Under the pieces are notes generated by a model. That model had not been told where the DNA came from, did not search any database, and was given only the letters and a program-made list of their open reading frames with translations. Below, in pieces: positions 44,538 to 53,736 of a stretch of 64,000 nt of DNA. The translations under genes were made by a program, and so were the position numbers. Position 1 is the first letter of the stretch. Each line of letters starts with the position of its first letter. Source of the stretch: Paenibacillus sp. JNUCC-31 (GTDB taxonomy: Bacteria; Bacillota; Bacilli; Paenibacillales; Paenibacillaceae); contig NZ_CP062165.1 in assembly GCF_014844075.1 (NCBI RefSeq), positions 1,488,001 through 1,552,000 of the forward strand. The letters run 5' to 3'.

Positions 44538-45485
44538 ATGAGTATGGAAATCAAAATCAGCACGCCTGCTCCAGTCCTTTCGTTCAGTCCGGTAGTACTT
44601 TCAGTTCCCGGCCGTGCTGTAGACCTGGAAATGCGGGTCACCGCACCGGCGACCGGAAGCGAACTTCCGATCATCCTTCTCTCGCATGGGCACGGTCCAT
44701 CCAATCATCTCTCCTCACTGAACGGATATGCTCCACTCGCGAGCTTCTGGGCAGCACATGGATTCGTCGTAATCCAGCCGACCCATCTGAGTTCGAGAAC
44801 GCTGAACCTCGGTTCGGATCATCCCGAGGCGCCGTTATACTGGCGATCCCGGGCTCAGGATATGACACATATCCTTGATCAGCTAGACACAATCGAGTCC
44901 ACTGTTCCGCAGCTTCTCGGACGCCTCGACCGGGATAGAGTCGCCGCAGCTGGCCACTCCATGGGCGGACATACCGTAAGCCTGCTGCTAGGAGCGCGAC
45001 TTACCGATCCTCATGACGGAACAGAAGTGAACTTGGCCGATCCGCGGATCAAGGCTGGCGTACTACTTGCGGCGCCCGGCAGAGGCGGCGATGCACTCAG
45101 TGAATTCACGATCAAGAATTATTCCTTCTTCTCTACTACCGATTTCTCTGAAATGGAAACACCCGCGCTCGTTGTTGCCGGGGACAAGGACTACTCCCGT
45201 CATCTGACGGTTATGGGCGCGGATTGGCACACTGATCCGTATTTCCTTTCCCCCGGCCCCAAATCCCTGCTCACTCTGTTCGGCGCAGAGCACGGACTCG
45301 GTGGAGTGTCCGGCTACGATGTCGCCGAGACGACGGATGAGAATCTTGAACGGGTAGCTGCGGTTCAGAAACTCACCTGGGCTTATCTCCGTACTGAACT
45401 CTATCCGGAAGATTCCGCATGGGATTCTGCATGTATGGCTTTGGCAGGGAGCGACAACCCACTGGGTCGTATCGAAACCAAATAA
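44538..45485 (+). CDS. Alpha/beta hydrolase, tandem paralogue copy 2
   Basis: A 315-residue paralogue of the upstream hydrolase with the same motifs: SHGHGPSNHLSSLNGYAPL, GHSMGGHTVSLLLG, VVAGDKDYSRHL and FGAEHGLGGVSGY. It is about nine residues longer around the oxyanion loop. AAAGGAG lies five bases ahead of ATG 44538. The 198-base gap to copy 1 shows no terminator, so both may share the operator-controlled promoter. It is also GC-rich, but less extreme than copy 1. It ends at a strong terminator. Confidence 0.85.
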   Translation: MSMEIKISTPAPVLSFSPVVLSVPGRAVDLEMRVTAPATGSELPIILLSHGHGPSNHLSSLNGYAPLASFWAAHGFVVIQPTHLSSRTLNLGSDHPEAPLYWRSRAQDMTHILDQLDTIESTVPQLLGRLDRDRVAAAGHSMGGHTVSLLLGARLTDPHDGTEVNLADPRIKAGVLLAAPGRGGDALSEFTIKNYSFFSTTDFSEMETPALVVAGDKDYSRHLTVMGADWHTDPYFLSPGPKSLLTLFGAEHGLGGVSGYDVAETTDENLERVAAVQKLTWAYLRTELYPEDSAWDSACMALAGSDNPLGRIETK

Positions 45486-45615
45486 GGAAACTGACTGATT
45501 GATGGATCGTATCAACTTGGCAGCGGCGATATCATCATGATCAACATATTCCTCCGATAAAAGAAAAAGGAACCATCTGCATGGCTCCCCTGTACAATCG
45601 TATATATCTTGTTAT

Positions 45616-45652
45616 GGCAGCAGGAACCTGACCCGTTCCTGCTGCCGTTTTT
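45616..45652 (+). terminator. Strong terminator of the tandem hydrolase genes
   Basis: GGCAGCAGGAAC (45616-45627) pairs with GTTCCTGCTGCC (45635-45646) around a seven-base loop and is followed by GTTTTTT. Confidence 0.9.
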
Positions 45653-45787
45653 TATTTTGTGCAATCCGTACAAGGACCACAAGCCTGGAAAGAAAGCTCG
45701 ATTCATCGGAAGATTCGCAAGCTTTATTTTTACTGGGCAGATGGCTGGATAGCATTGAAATCTTAAATATCAGCAGCAGTCACTCGC

Positions 45788-46402
45788 TTACAGAGTCGCA
45801 CGATAACGCAGTCCATCTACAAGCAGAGCAACCATCTGCCGAGCCTGCATGGCATTGCCCTTATGTCCCGCCGCAGAGAGACTCGCTACTGCTCGCAGCA
45901 ATTCATCCGGTTCAACATCAGCACGCACCTCACCAGCAGCAGCAGCAGTATCAAGCAAGGTTCGCAGCGCAGGATTCAGCCGCTTATCAAAGTAAGCAGG
46001 CAGGGTCTCATATGCCGGGTTGCCCGAATGCAGAGCCGCCGCGAGTCCACGCTTGGCCGCTATGAAGTCCACGTATCGCTGCATCCATCGCGCCAAGGCC
46101 TCACCGGGTTCATACTGGGCAGACAGCTTCTCCGCCGCATCTGCACAGGCATCGACCTCCTGCCGGAATACGGCTTCGATCAAATCCGAGCGCTGTGGAA
46201 AATGACGATACAGGGTGCCAACACCTACACCTGCCTTCTCCGCAATCTCCCGCACCGGAGCATCCACTCCCGAGGTCGCGAACACCGTCATTGCGGACTG
46301 AAGCAAAGCATTGATGTTGCGCTGTGCGTCGGCGCGCACAGGTCGATCCGTGTGGTCGCGAGGGTCCAAGCCTTCACTGGGGTTTTCCGTTTTGTCATTC
46401 AT
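45788..46402 (-). CDS. TetR family regulator (SbtR-like)
   Basis: A 204-residue regulator. The helix-turn-helix is at about residues 35-75 (VREIAEKAGVGVGTLYRHFPQRSDLIEAVF). The Ala-rich ligand domain with GNPAYETLPAYFDKRLNPAL resembles SbtR-type regulators common in actinobacteria. Its codons are GC-rich like those of the adjacent hydrolases, which suggests they arrived together. It is convergent with the hydrolase genes. No CGGAAC palindrome was seen in front of it, so autoregulation is not supported. Confidence 0.88.
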   Translation of the reverse strand: MNDKTENPSEGLDPRDHTDRPVRADAQRNINALLQSAMTVFATSGVDAPVREIAEKAGVGVGTLYRHFPQRSDLIEAVFRQEVDACADAAEKLSAQYEPGEALARWMQRYVDFIAAKRGLAAALHSGNPAYETLPAYFDKRLNPALRTLLDTAAAAGEVRADVEPDELLRAVASLSAAGHKGNAMQARQMVALLVDGLRYRATL

Positions 46403-46584
46403 CCATTAGTTCCCCCCATCAATTTAATCCTCAATTTATATTCACAGAATTCATCCATTACCGATTACCCCGAATTATACTATTAACACCCATATGACTC
46501 AACCATATGTCCGATTATAAACCTTTGTGAAAGGAGATTGGCTTCAATCCTATTTCTCGAAAATACGAAAAAGACATCCATCAT

Positions 46585-46618
46585 AAAAAAGCTCCTGCCA
46601 GCACAAAATGGCAGAAGC
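46585..46618 (-). terminator. Terminator of the GNAT-fusion/amidohydrolase operon
   Basis: GCTCCTGCCA (46591-46600) pairs with TGGCAGAAGC (46609-46618, one mismatch or wobble). Six T residues follow on the minus strand. Confidence 0.8.
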
Positions 46619-46695
46619 AACTTGATAGATGATTCAGAGCGAACATCGCATCCAGAGTATTGATATGCTTATCGATCATTTTTTGGATCTTTTCC

Positions 46696-47574
46696 TTAAC
46701 CCAGCTCCGCGATCCGCTTCCCAATGCGTGGAAATAACCCAAAGGCATTCTCGTAGAATACCTTTTCATGATGCTGCTCCGGCACAAGTCGGCGGACGAA
46801 TTCTGCATACAGATCAATTGGCGCAAGCGGCCAGTCGGTTCCGAACAGCATTTTCTCATAATGATCCGAATATACCAAGGCTCGACGGAAATGATCCATG
46901 AACAAGGGTTCGTTCATAAACCGTTCAAAATGGGGCCGATCCCCGACAACGAGACCGGATAAATCTGCGTAAACGTTAGGATTCTTCGCCACTACTTCAG
47001 CGGCATCCATCACCCAGGGATCACCCAGATGACAGATCATAAAGTTCACGCCGCGCTGTTGAAACGCTAATTCGTCCACGGTCAGCGGATGTGCGTACTT
47101 GAGCAATCCGTTCATGGAGTACGTATCCCCTGTATGAATGACCACCGGCACGTTATACTTGGCTGCCAGCTCATAGACCGGCGTGTAGATTTTATCATAC
47201 ACATAGTGGTGATAGTATCCAGCATAAAGTTTGATCCCAGCTACCTCAGGCGCTTGCAGTCGTGCTTCAATCCGGTCCAGCTCATCCTGAGCATGTTCAC
47301 CACCAAGGTGGTTTGGATTAATGCCGACGCATTCCATGAGAAAGGACGGAACCGTCGCTTCCAAATCGAGTCCCATCGGATTGGGTGAGCTCGAATCCGG
47401 GAATGCTCCCTTCGTCTGCTCCGTAACCCCCATTCCGATGCCAAGAATAACGTCGTTCTTATCAAACTCCTCTTTAAGGCCAGCGGCAGAGTAATCCACT
47501 TTCGATAAATCGATCGCCGTTCGATGAAAGCTGTCGATGTCTGACAGATGAATATGAATATCAATGATCGGCAT
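46696..47574 (-). CDS. Amidohydrolase family (Amidohydro_2) protein
   Basis: A 292-residue metal-dependent TIM-barrel hydrolase or decarboxylase. It opens PIIDIHIHLSDID, giving the H-x-H metal site. VVIHTGDTYSM supplies a third His, NFMICHLGDPWVMDAAEV a fourth, and MLFGTDWPLAP the conserved Asp. GIKLYAGYYHHYVYD is typical of this group. ATG 47574 follows AAGGAGG by six bases and overlaps the upstream fusion gene by 14 bases, so the two are probably co-translated. The substrate is unknown. Confidence 0.85.
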   Translation of the reverse strand: MPIIDIHIHLSDIDSFHRTAIDLSKVDYSAAGLKEEFDKNDVILGIGMGVTEQTKGAFPDSSSPNPMGLDLEATVPSFLMECVGINPNHLGGEHAQDELDRIEARLQAPEVAGIKLYAGYYHHYVYDKIYTPVYELAAKYNVPVVIHTGDTYSMNGLLKYAHPLTVDELAFQQRGVNFMICHLGDPWVMDAAEVVAKNPNVYADLSGLVVGDRPHFERFMNEPLFMDHFRRALVYSDHYEKMLFGTDWPLAPIDLYAEFVRRLVPEQHHEKVFYENAFGLFPRIGKRIAELG

Positions 47575-50500
47575 GTGAGGCCTCCTTTTCGTCGGTAGAA
47601 GTTGCAAAGGTTAGCTTCAGAAGGTCACGGACATCCTCTGGACTCAGGGGAATTTGTCCCAAGATCAGATAGGTCGGCTTCATCCAGACCGTATCCCCAT
47701 TCGGAATAGGCAGATGCTGGTGCACGCTGTGACCAAGTACCTGGTTGTTCGCAAATGCTGAAGCGTTCTGGTTTGGATATCCATCTACTGCATGCAGCAT
47801 GTTCTTACGCGAAACCGCCCCAACACGCAAGAGCCCCTTCAATTGAAGACCCGCGTCCACCTTCCCCAGAGGGAACCGTCCTAGCTCGGGGTGTTCGAGC
47901 CAACCATCAGCAAAGACAGACGAAGGCTTGAAGAAATGATCTTCCGTTAGCGAGTAATCCGTCAGTGCCAAGCCGCTTTCGTTGGTCACCGAATGCAATT
48001 CACAGAGTACAGGTACGCCGGGCAGCATGAGGTAATGCTGGTGTACCGTAATTCCCCGATTCGCTTCATGCTTCTCGATGCGGGTTGTGATCTGAATCCC
48101 TTTCCAGATGTTACCATGATTATCCTTTTGCTCCGTCCAAGCCGCGCTTCTCTGCTCCAGCTGGCGGCTGAAACCGTTCATACCGGGGATACCCACACCA
48201 AGTCCACCGTACCATGGATTCCACCAGGAACGGGGTGCTGCTTCCGGGTACGAACTGTCCAGCCATTCCTCGCCCTGATGCTTCAAGGAATGCACGACAC
48301 TTCCGAAGCCAGGTGCAGCTGCCATGGAGAGAACTCCATTGCTCACCGTGTAAACGGGTCCTGCCGGACCTTCTTCAATTACCCGATCAACGTTTGCTCC
48401 TGTCTGCGGATACCAGAGGGCGTTCCGTTCCTGAACACGATCCTCACCTCGATAGACAGCCCGAACCTTCCAGCCGAATTCTCCTTCTTCTGTCTCAAGC
48501 TTTTCCTCAGCAGGGGAGAATTCCAACTGAGCAGAGCGCAGGTCATCCTCTCGGTGTAATTCCATATCAGCCGCTAAGTGCTCAGGTTCGCCACCATTCT
48601 GCACGTACAGTTCCAGATTTCCGGCGAGCGGAACCATTTTTCGTTCGATCAATTCCGCTGTGAGTACGTCTGAAACAAACGGATTGCCGCCACTAAGTGC
48701 CAGTTCAAGATGGTTGTCCAGCGTCGGTACAAATGCACTCCGCTGTTTTCGGGCGAAAGATCGGAAATCCTGCCACTTGGCAAAGGTGTTCAAGGCAAAT
48801 ACGGTCGCCTTCGTCCGAACAACGGCTCCTGCCGGAATTCGGCCAAGCTCATGCTCCAACCCCAGCGTGTATTCTGGACGTATCAGCTTCAGCGAAGGGT
48901 CCCAGTAGATACCGCATGCACCGTACGCTTCCTTACAGAACAGCCAGTTCTCCGTGATTTGGCTGCTATCCCAATGGCCCGGATCACCAGCGTAAGCGTC
49001 GCCCATGTCCACATATCGACCTTGGTACGGAAGAATGAGTCGATTACCGTAGAACCCGAAGCTGGTCATTAGAAACATGTTCTCTTCCAGCTCTGCGCTG
49101 CGAGTATTTTCAATTTCGTGGTGGAATTCTGCGATCCCATTTGCAGACAGCTTGACCACGGACTTGATCTGCAAACCAAGGAAGTCTTCCGATTCGTAGA
49201 GTGCTTCGAGAACCTGATGTTCCCCTTCGGGATAGATGTTCACTTCTTTGGCTTGTTTCTTGGAAAGCTCTTCTGCAAATGGCTTACCCAGCTTCGGATA
49301 GGTCCACCAAAACGTGTGCTGTGAACCAGGGTATTCAATCCACATGTTGTTATCTTGCTTACTCATATGGAGGGAGAATGCGCCGTTCACGGCCACCCAC
49401 TGTTCCCCGTTCTCCCCACCATAACGGCCCTCCGTTCCTTTCATGAGAACAGACAGCTTGGTTGTGAAAGAGACCGCCCGCCTGCCTGCCGGAACAGCCG
49501 TCACCTCTACTTCTCGCGAATATAGACCATACGACTGTAAGGTAAAGGACACCGGCACAGATGCTTTTCCTTTTGCAGGAACCGTGAAGCGTACCGAGCG
49601 TTCTGCCCACTCCAGGAATTCATCCTCAGGCAGGTCAAAAGCGAACTCCGCTTCGGATTCAAAATTATTTTCCACGTTCAGGTACAGTTCGGCCGGGATA
49701 CCTGTATAGAGCTCCTTCACGGGCAACGCCGCATTGATCTTGGCCGGAAATTTCGGGGCGACGCCCACACGGAACTCGGCTTTCCTGCCACCGATCAGCC
49801 ATGTGCTGGTGACAACGGGATGGGTCTTATTCTGGCTCTGCTCCTCTGTAACCGGATCAAGGTGGAACTCGCCCTCCACAATTACCGTTTCTCCCGGAGC
49901 AATCACTCGCGCAGCGTCCAGCGCAAATCGAATATTTTTGTTATTCTGGCCCTTGATCTCGACCGCCAACTCGGATGCTGAGCGGTTCTTGATTCGATAG
50001 CGAACCTTGTATGCGGAACCAAATACGAGATCATGATCGTCAATCTCTGTGGAAATTTCGTAATCCGGTGTTTCGAGAGCCGTCAGACCGCGACCCGACT
50101 TTTCGAATTCAGCTCGCAGGGAGATATCTCCCTTGCTCCAGGTATATTCAAAGAAATCGAAACCTCTCTCCCGTCGGCCATCCGGCTCGATGACGAGTTC
50201 ACGCGTGCTATCTGCGTACCAATCCAGCTCCTCAAAATAAGGAGCGAGTGCTTCGGTCTGCAAGATCGTCGGGATGAAGTTCATGAGGTGCACGTTATCA
50301 TCTTTTTTCTCCCAGAAGAACCCGCATTTCTTGTACATCGGCACAGCCTTCGTATTGCCCGCCCATGTGTACAAATCCAGGCGGGGCCACCCCGCTTCCA
50401 CGGTCTTGCGGACGGCGTTCAGGATCAGATTACGTCCTACTTTATAACCATGATAATCGGGGCGAACATTCAATAGGGGTACATATAAGGCACCCTCGTC

Positions 50501-50734
50501 AAAGCGGTAGTGGGCGAAACTGCAGAAACCAACAACCTCATTCTCATGAACAGCGAGAAATACATGAAGATTGGATGAACTCTCCATCTCTCGGCGAACG
50601 GTATCCTCTGTTCTCTGGTTGGTGCCGCCTCCCCAACTTTCATTGCTGCGATTCCACATATCAGCGAGCGCAGCAGCGTAGGAGGGATCGTATTCAATAA
50701 TGCGGATTTGATCGATAATCGAAGTAACGGTCAT
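47561..50734 (-). CDS. GNAT acetyltransferase fused to large mutarotase-like beta-sandwich region
   Basis: A 1057-residue cytoplasmic protein with no signal peptide. Residues 1-165 form a GNAT domain; NVRPDYHGYKVGRNLILNA is the acetyl-CoA binding motif and NTKAVPMYKKCGFFWEKKD the C-terminal motif. About 200-440 contain Ig-like beta domains (LVFGSAYKVRYRIKNRSASEL). About 445-680 and 800-1040 look like galactose mutarotase-type supersandwiches (NMWIEYPGSQHTFWWTYP; SWWNPWYGGLGVGIPGMNGFS). Such regions usually bind sugars. The pairing with GNAT is unusual. AAGGAG precedes the ATG. The function is unknown. Confidence 0.8.
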   Translation of the reverse strand: MTVTSIIDQIRIIEYDPSYAAALADMWNRSNESWGGGTNQRTEDTVRREMESSSNLHVFLAVHENEVVGFCSFAHYRFDEGALYVPLLNVRPDYHGYKVGRNLILNAVRKTVEAGWPRLDLYTWAGNTKAVPMYKKCGFFWEKKDDNVHLMNFIPTILQTEALAPYFEELDWYADSTRELVIEPDGRRERGFDFFEYTWSKGDISLRAEFEKSGRGLTALETPDYEISTEIDDHDLVFGSAYKVRYRIKNRSASELAVEIKGQNNKNIRFALDAARVIAPGETVIVEGEFHLDPVTEEQSQNKTHPVVTSTWLIGGRKAEFRVGVAPKFPAKINAALPVKELYTGIPAELYLNVENNFESEAEFAFDLPEDEFLEWAERSVRFTVPAKGKASVPVSFTLQSYGLYSREVEVTAVPAGRRAVSFTTKLSVLMKGTEGRYGGENGEQWVAVNGAFSLHMSKQDNNMWIEYPGSQHTFWWTYPKLGKPFAEELSKKQAKEVNIYPEGEHQVLEALYESEDFLGLQIKSVVKLSANGIAEFHHEIENTRSAELEENMFLMTSFGFYGNRLILPYQGRYVDMGDAYAGDPGHWDSSQITENWLFCKEAYGACGIYWDPSLKLIRPEYTLGLEHELGRIPAGAVVRTKATVFALNTFAKWQDFRSFARKQRSAFVPTLDNHLELALSGGNPFVSDVLTAELIERKMVPLAGNLELYVQNGGEPEHLAADMELHREDDLRSAQLEFSPAEEKLETEEGEFGWKVRAVYRGEDRVQERNALWYPQTGANVDRVIEEGPAGPVYTVSNGVLSMAAAPGFGSVVHSLKHQGEEWLDSSYPEAAPRSWWNPWYGGLGVGIPGMNGFSRQLEQRSAAWTEQKDNHGNIWKGIQITTRIEKHEANRGITVHQHYLMLPGVPVLCELHSVTNESGLALTDYSLTEDHFFKPSSVFADGWLEHPELGRFPLGKVDAGLQLKGLLRVGAVSRKNMLHAVDGYPNQNASAFANNQVLGHSVHQHLPIPNGDTVWMKPTYLILGQIPLSPEDVRDLLKLTFATSTDEKEASHADH

Positions 50735-51038
50735 ATTTGGATCTCCTTATCTTTATGTATAGGATGGTCTTCGTGATCATTCGATATGGCCTTTGCCCGA
50801 TCGCCGCTGAGATAAATCAGGCCATGTTTGAAGAAGCTAGCGATAGTCTTATCATACTATATCTGGAAAGAATTTCAGAGGATTAAAAATCTTTCTTTCA
50901 ACAAAAACACCTCATGCATACCCTTATTTGAAGGGTCAAGGATGGAAGGGGCTAATAAGGTATGAAAGCAAAAAATCCACGTCTCTGAATTAGACGTGGA
51001 TTTAGGTATATGATCATGATCAAGCTACTAATCTACAA
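50735..51038. other. Intergenic region with terminator of the mazEF pair
   Basis: No gene is seen. AAATCCACGTCT pairs with AGACGTGGATTT (50973-51003) and is followed on the minus strand by a T-run, ending the mazEF transcript. A small ACCCTT/AAGGGT hairpin lies at 50920-50936. Confidence 0.6.
50973..51003 (-). terminator. Terminator of mazEF
   Basis: A perfect 12-base stem, AAATCCACGTCT with AGACGTGGATTT around CTGAATT, plus a minus-strand T-run. Confidence 0.85.
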
Positions 51039-51374
51039 TTATGCCAAAATAGAACGGACATTGCGTAGAACTGATTTCATAAATTCAGAGGTTGGTTCGG
51101 CATGCCCCGCAATTTGAATACGTCGTTGCCGCACATCAAGACTCTTCAACTGATCCGTCAAAACAAAACCTGAAAATGGCAGGTCTTCTGGTAGTGTAAC
51201 TTCAAAAGGATAATCCTTGGCTTGGCTCGTTATGGGACATACAACGGCAAAACCTGTTACTTCATTGAATTCATGTTCCGATAGAACAATAGCTGGTCGT
51301 CTCCCGGCTTGCTCATGACCCGCTTGAGGATCAAAGTCAAGCCATATCAGATCGCCTCGCTTGGGAATAATCAA
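51039..51374 (-). CDS. mazF: MazF-like endoribonuclease toxin
   Basis: A 111-residue toxin of the MazF/PemK family, which cuts mRNA at short sequences. The start KRGDLIWLDFDPQAGHEQAGRRPAIVLS is very close to E. coli MazF, as is CPITSQAKDYPFEVTLP with the conserved Thr-Ser. DQLKSLDVRQRRIQ completes the core. The resemblance is nearer to the E. coli type than to Bacillus NdoA. Its ATG overlaps the antitoxin stop by four bases, a typical toxin-antitoxin layout. Confidence 0.92.
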   Translation of the reverse strand: MIIPKRGDLIWLDFDPQAGHEQAGRRPAIVLSEHEFNEVTGFAVVCPITSQAKDYPFEVTLPEDLPFSGFVLTDQLKSLDVRQRRIQIAGHAEPTSEFMKSVLRNVRSILA

Positions 51375-51637
51375 AGTAACTCGTTCCCTTCCGTGCCAAA
51401 GTCTATTTCTTCATGTCTTGTATCTTGTTTCACTTTAGAGAGCAAAGTCTTTAGATGGTTACGTAGTTCCTCATTGGACTCTACAGGCTTGGTTTTTGGA
51501 CGCAACAACAATTCATTATCTGCTGTCACCAAAATCTCAATTTCCGAGCCTTCCTCCAGATTAAGACGTTTAAGCAATTGGTTAGGAATGCGAATTGCAC
51601 TGCTATTTCCCCATTTGCTCAGTGTGGCTGTAGTCAT
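51371..51637 (-). CDS. mazE: MazE-like AbrB-fold antitoxin
   Basis: An 88-residue antitoxin. The N-terminal swapped-hairpin DNA-binding domain reads LSKWGNSSAIRIPNQLLKRLNL, close to E. coli MazE. The acidic C-terminal tail (TRHEEIDFGTEGNELL) matches the region that blocks MazF. ATG 51637 follows GTGGGG; an in-frame upstream ATG at 51673 is less likely. A TATAAT box at 51673-51678 would drive the pair. It should bind its own promoter with MazF. Confidence 0.9.
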   Translation of the reverse strand: MTTATLSKWGNSSAIRIPNQLLKRLNLEEGSEIEILVTADNELLLRPKTKPVESNEELRNHLKTLLSKVKQDTRHEEIDFGTEGNELL

Positions 51638-51820
51638 GGCAACCCCACGCCTTTCGTTTGATTGTTGCTCCAATTATACCTCACCTCACCATAATTGTAT
51701 ATCCATATGATATACATAAAACAATAAAAGGATACATTGTATTCAACCGTAACATAATGATTGTACAGCCTATGATTACGAATAGATATACCATTGGTAT
51801 GAAGCAAAATGAGCATAAAA

Positions 51821-51847
51821 ACCCCTCGTTTGGTCGAAACGAGGGGT
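51821..51847. terminator. Hairpin upstream of mazEF
   Basis: ACCCCTCGTTT pairs with AAACGAGGGGT around five bases, with a TTTTT tail on the minus strand. No gene ends next to it. The 51638-52033 stretch has no convincing gene, so this may be a leftover terminator or one that insulates mazEF. Confidence 0.6.
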
Positions 51848-52033
51848 CCCAAATCATCCTCAACAATAAAAAAACAGCGGCATGCCTTAGACTGGAAAAT
51901 AAAGTCCACACTGCCCCTGTTTTATGGAGCTATCGTTCCAAGGTAGCTTACCCTGTATAATGTGAATTCAATATAGAGTTAGTCACAGTCAATGTAAGGT
52001 GCTCAGGTACACCAGATAACACTACAAACGAAA

Positions 52034-52067
52034 AACGGCTGTTTCCGCCCGATTGGAAACAGCCGTT
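52034..52067 (-). terminator. Terminator of the rarD gene
   Basis: AACGGCTGTTTCC (52034-52046) pairs perfectly with GGAAACAGCCGTT (52055-52067). TTTTTCG follows on the minus strand. Confidence 0.88.
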
Positions 52068-52091
52068 ATGATGATCCGGGGGCCTGTGCCA

Positions 52092-52976
52092 TCAGCTCGC
52101 CTTCGCAAGTTTCGTGCCGCGAATCGATGCTGTAGCGTATACGACCAGGGCTGTCCAGATGAGCGCAAAGCCGACGAGCAGAACCGGAGAGACCGATTCC
52201 TTGAATACGAATATGCTCAGTAACAGCATGATCGTCGGCCCGATGTATTGAACGAAGCCGAGCGTGGACAGCGACATCCGGGCGGCTGCCCGCGCAAAAA
52301 AGAGCAGCGGCAGCGCCGTGACTACGCCGGAAAGAAGCAGTTCGATGAACGTCGGTGCAGGCAGCGTCCATGCCGTCGTTTTCCCCACGACGGCCAAATA
52401 GATCCAGTAACCGAGCGCGACGGGCAGGACTACAGCCGTCTCCGAAAATAAGCCTATAGAAGCGTCTTGCTTGATCTTCTTTTTCGCCAGGCCGTACAAG
52501 CCAAATGACGCGGCCAGAGAGATCGCGACCCACGGAAAGCGTCCATAGTCAATCGCAATGATAAGCACCGCTGCACCAGCGATGGCAATCGCGAGCCATT
52601 GGCCGCGGTTCGGCTTCTCATGAAGGAAAACGACCGCTAACAGCACGTTCAACAACGGGTTCAAATAATAGCCGAGACTTGTCTCCACGACATGTCCGTT
52701 GTTAACTGCCCAGATGAAAATGAGCCAATTGGCAGCAATCAGCAGTCCGCTCGCGGCGAGCGACAACAGAAGCGAACGGCTAGTCGCAATCTTCTTTATA
52801 TCACCCCAGCGGCGCTGGGCAGCGACGAGAATGCCCATGAAAACGAATGACCAGACAACCCGATGCGACAGAATCTCGCCTGCCGGCACTTCGCTAAACA
52901 ACTTCCAATAAAGCGGGAGAACTCCCCACATAATATACGCGATAATAGCATTGATCAACCCGTTGTTCATAATCAT
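52092..52976 (-). CDS. rarD: RarD family EamA transporter
   Basis: A 294-residue membrane protein with ten predicted helices in two EamA repeats. It starts with GLINAIIAYIMWGVLPLYWKLF, and the LPLLFFARAAARMSLSTLGFVQYIGPTIMLLL stretch is typical of RarD drug/metabolite transporters. The substrate is unknown. AGAGGGG precedes two close ATGs (52976 and 52970). The gene is GC-richer than the surrounding AT-rich region. Confidence 0.88.
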   Translation of the reverse strand: MIMNNGLINAIIAYIMWGVLPLYWKLFSEVPAGEILSHRVVWSFVFMGILVAAQRRWGDIKKIATSRSLLLSLAASGLLIAANWLIFIWAVNNGHVVETSLGYYLNPLLNVLLAVVFLHEKPNRGQWLAIAIAGAAVLIIAIDYGRFPWVAISLAASFGLYGLAKKKIKQDASIGLFSETAVVLPVALGYWIYLAVVGKTTAWTLPAPTFIELLLSGVVTALPLLFFARAAARMSLSTLGFVQYIGPTIMLLLSIFVFKESVSPVLLVGFALIWTALVVYATASIRGTKLAKAS

Positions 52977-53098
52977 TTTTCCCCTCTTCTTACTCTGGTG
53001 TCTGAACGGATTATACGTCTCGATCTCCTCTCAAGTAAAGGAAAAATAGTTTCTAAACTATTATATATTCATAATTAGTTTGATTTAATTATTACTTA

Positions 53099-53542
53099 CT
53101 AGTCCAGGCTAATACTCTTATCAAAGCAGTATGAATCCTTGTCATAACCATTATGCTCATAAAAAGCATGAGCGTCTGTTCGCTTGAATCCGCTGCATAA
53201 AATAATGCTTGATATTCCGATTTCTTTAGCATAATTTTCAGTATGTCTTAATAGTTTTGTACCTACCCCACGATGCTGAAATTCCTTTTTAACGGCAAGA
53301 GCTTGGATATGTAAATAACCAATCGAAACCCCTATGGATAATGCCTGAACTATAGTTACAAAGCCAACCACATCGTTTTCGAATAATGCAACAAATGTTT
53401 TGTAATTCCCGGCATCATTCATTTTTTTTGTTGTAACTCGAAAGTTTTCATCATTGACATTGCGAATCTCAAGCACATCGTTCCATAGAAAAACAACATC
53501 AGTATAATCATTCGCTACAATTTCTCGTATCTTAATTTCCAT
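53099..53542 (-). CDS. GNAT family N-acetyltransferase
   Basis: A 147-residue acetyltransferase. The acetyl-CoA motif is LAVKKEFQHRGVGTKLLRHTENYAKEIG near residue 80 and the C-terminal part KRTDAHAFYEHNGYDKDSYCF is standard for the family. AAGGGGGG precedes the ATG. The acceptor cannot be told. It is an AT-rich, monocistronic gene. Confidence 0.88.
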   Translation of the reverse strand: MEIKIREIVANDYTDVVFLWNDVLEIRNVNDENFRVTTKKMNDAGNYKTFVALFENDVVGFVTIVQALSIGVSIGYLHIQALAVKKEFQHRGVGTKLLRHTENYAKEIGISSIILCSGFKRTDAHAFYEHNGYDKDSYCFDKSISLD

Positions 53543-53593
53543 GCCTAACCCCCCTTATTAGAAATATTCGTTAAAGGATTCGACAATGGATAA

Positions 53594-53617
53594 AGCTATC
53601 CTGCCCGTTAATTGAAC
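53594..53617 (+). repeat. Dispersed CCCGTTA motif, copy 2
   Basis: CTATCCTGCCCGTTAATTGAA lies between the GNAT gene and the next start; the core TATCCTGCCCGTTA is identical to copy 4 at 62801-62814. Confidence 0.4.
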
Positions 53618-53736
53618 GGATAATTTTTGTAACGAAAAAAAGTAATACCATCGTTCATAATGGATTTTAAAGGAAACCTTTTCCCGTCTTGTAACGTTTA
53701 TGTGACGTGAATAACAATACTTAAGGAGGAATCAAG

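Noticed and set aside
51634..51909. 91-codon minus-strand frame upstream of mazEF
   Set aside because: No ribosome site, atypical composition, and it runs through a terminator hairpin and the likely mazEF promoter.
52066..52533. 155-codon minus-strand frame inside rarD
   Set aside because: It is an Arg/Ala-rich shadow of the GC-rich rarD gene in another frame.
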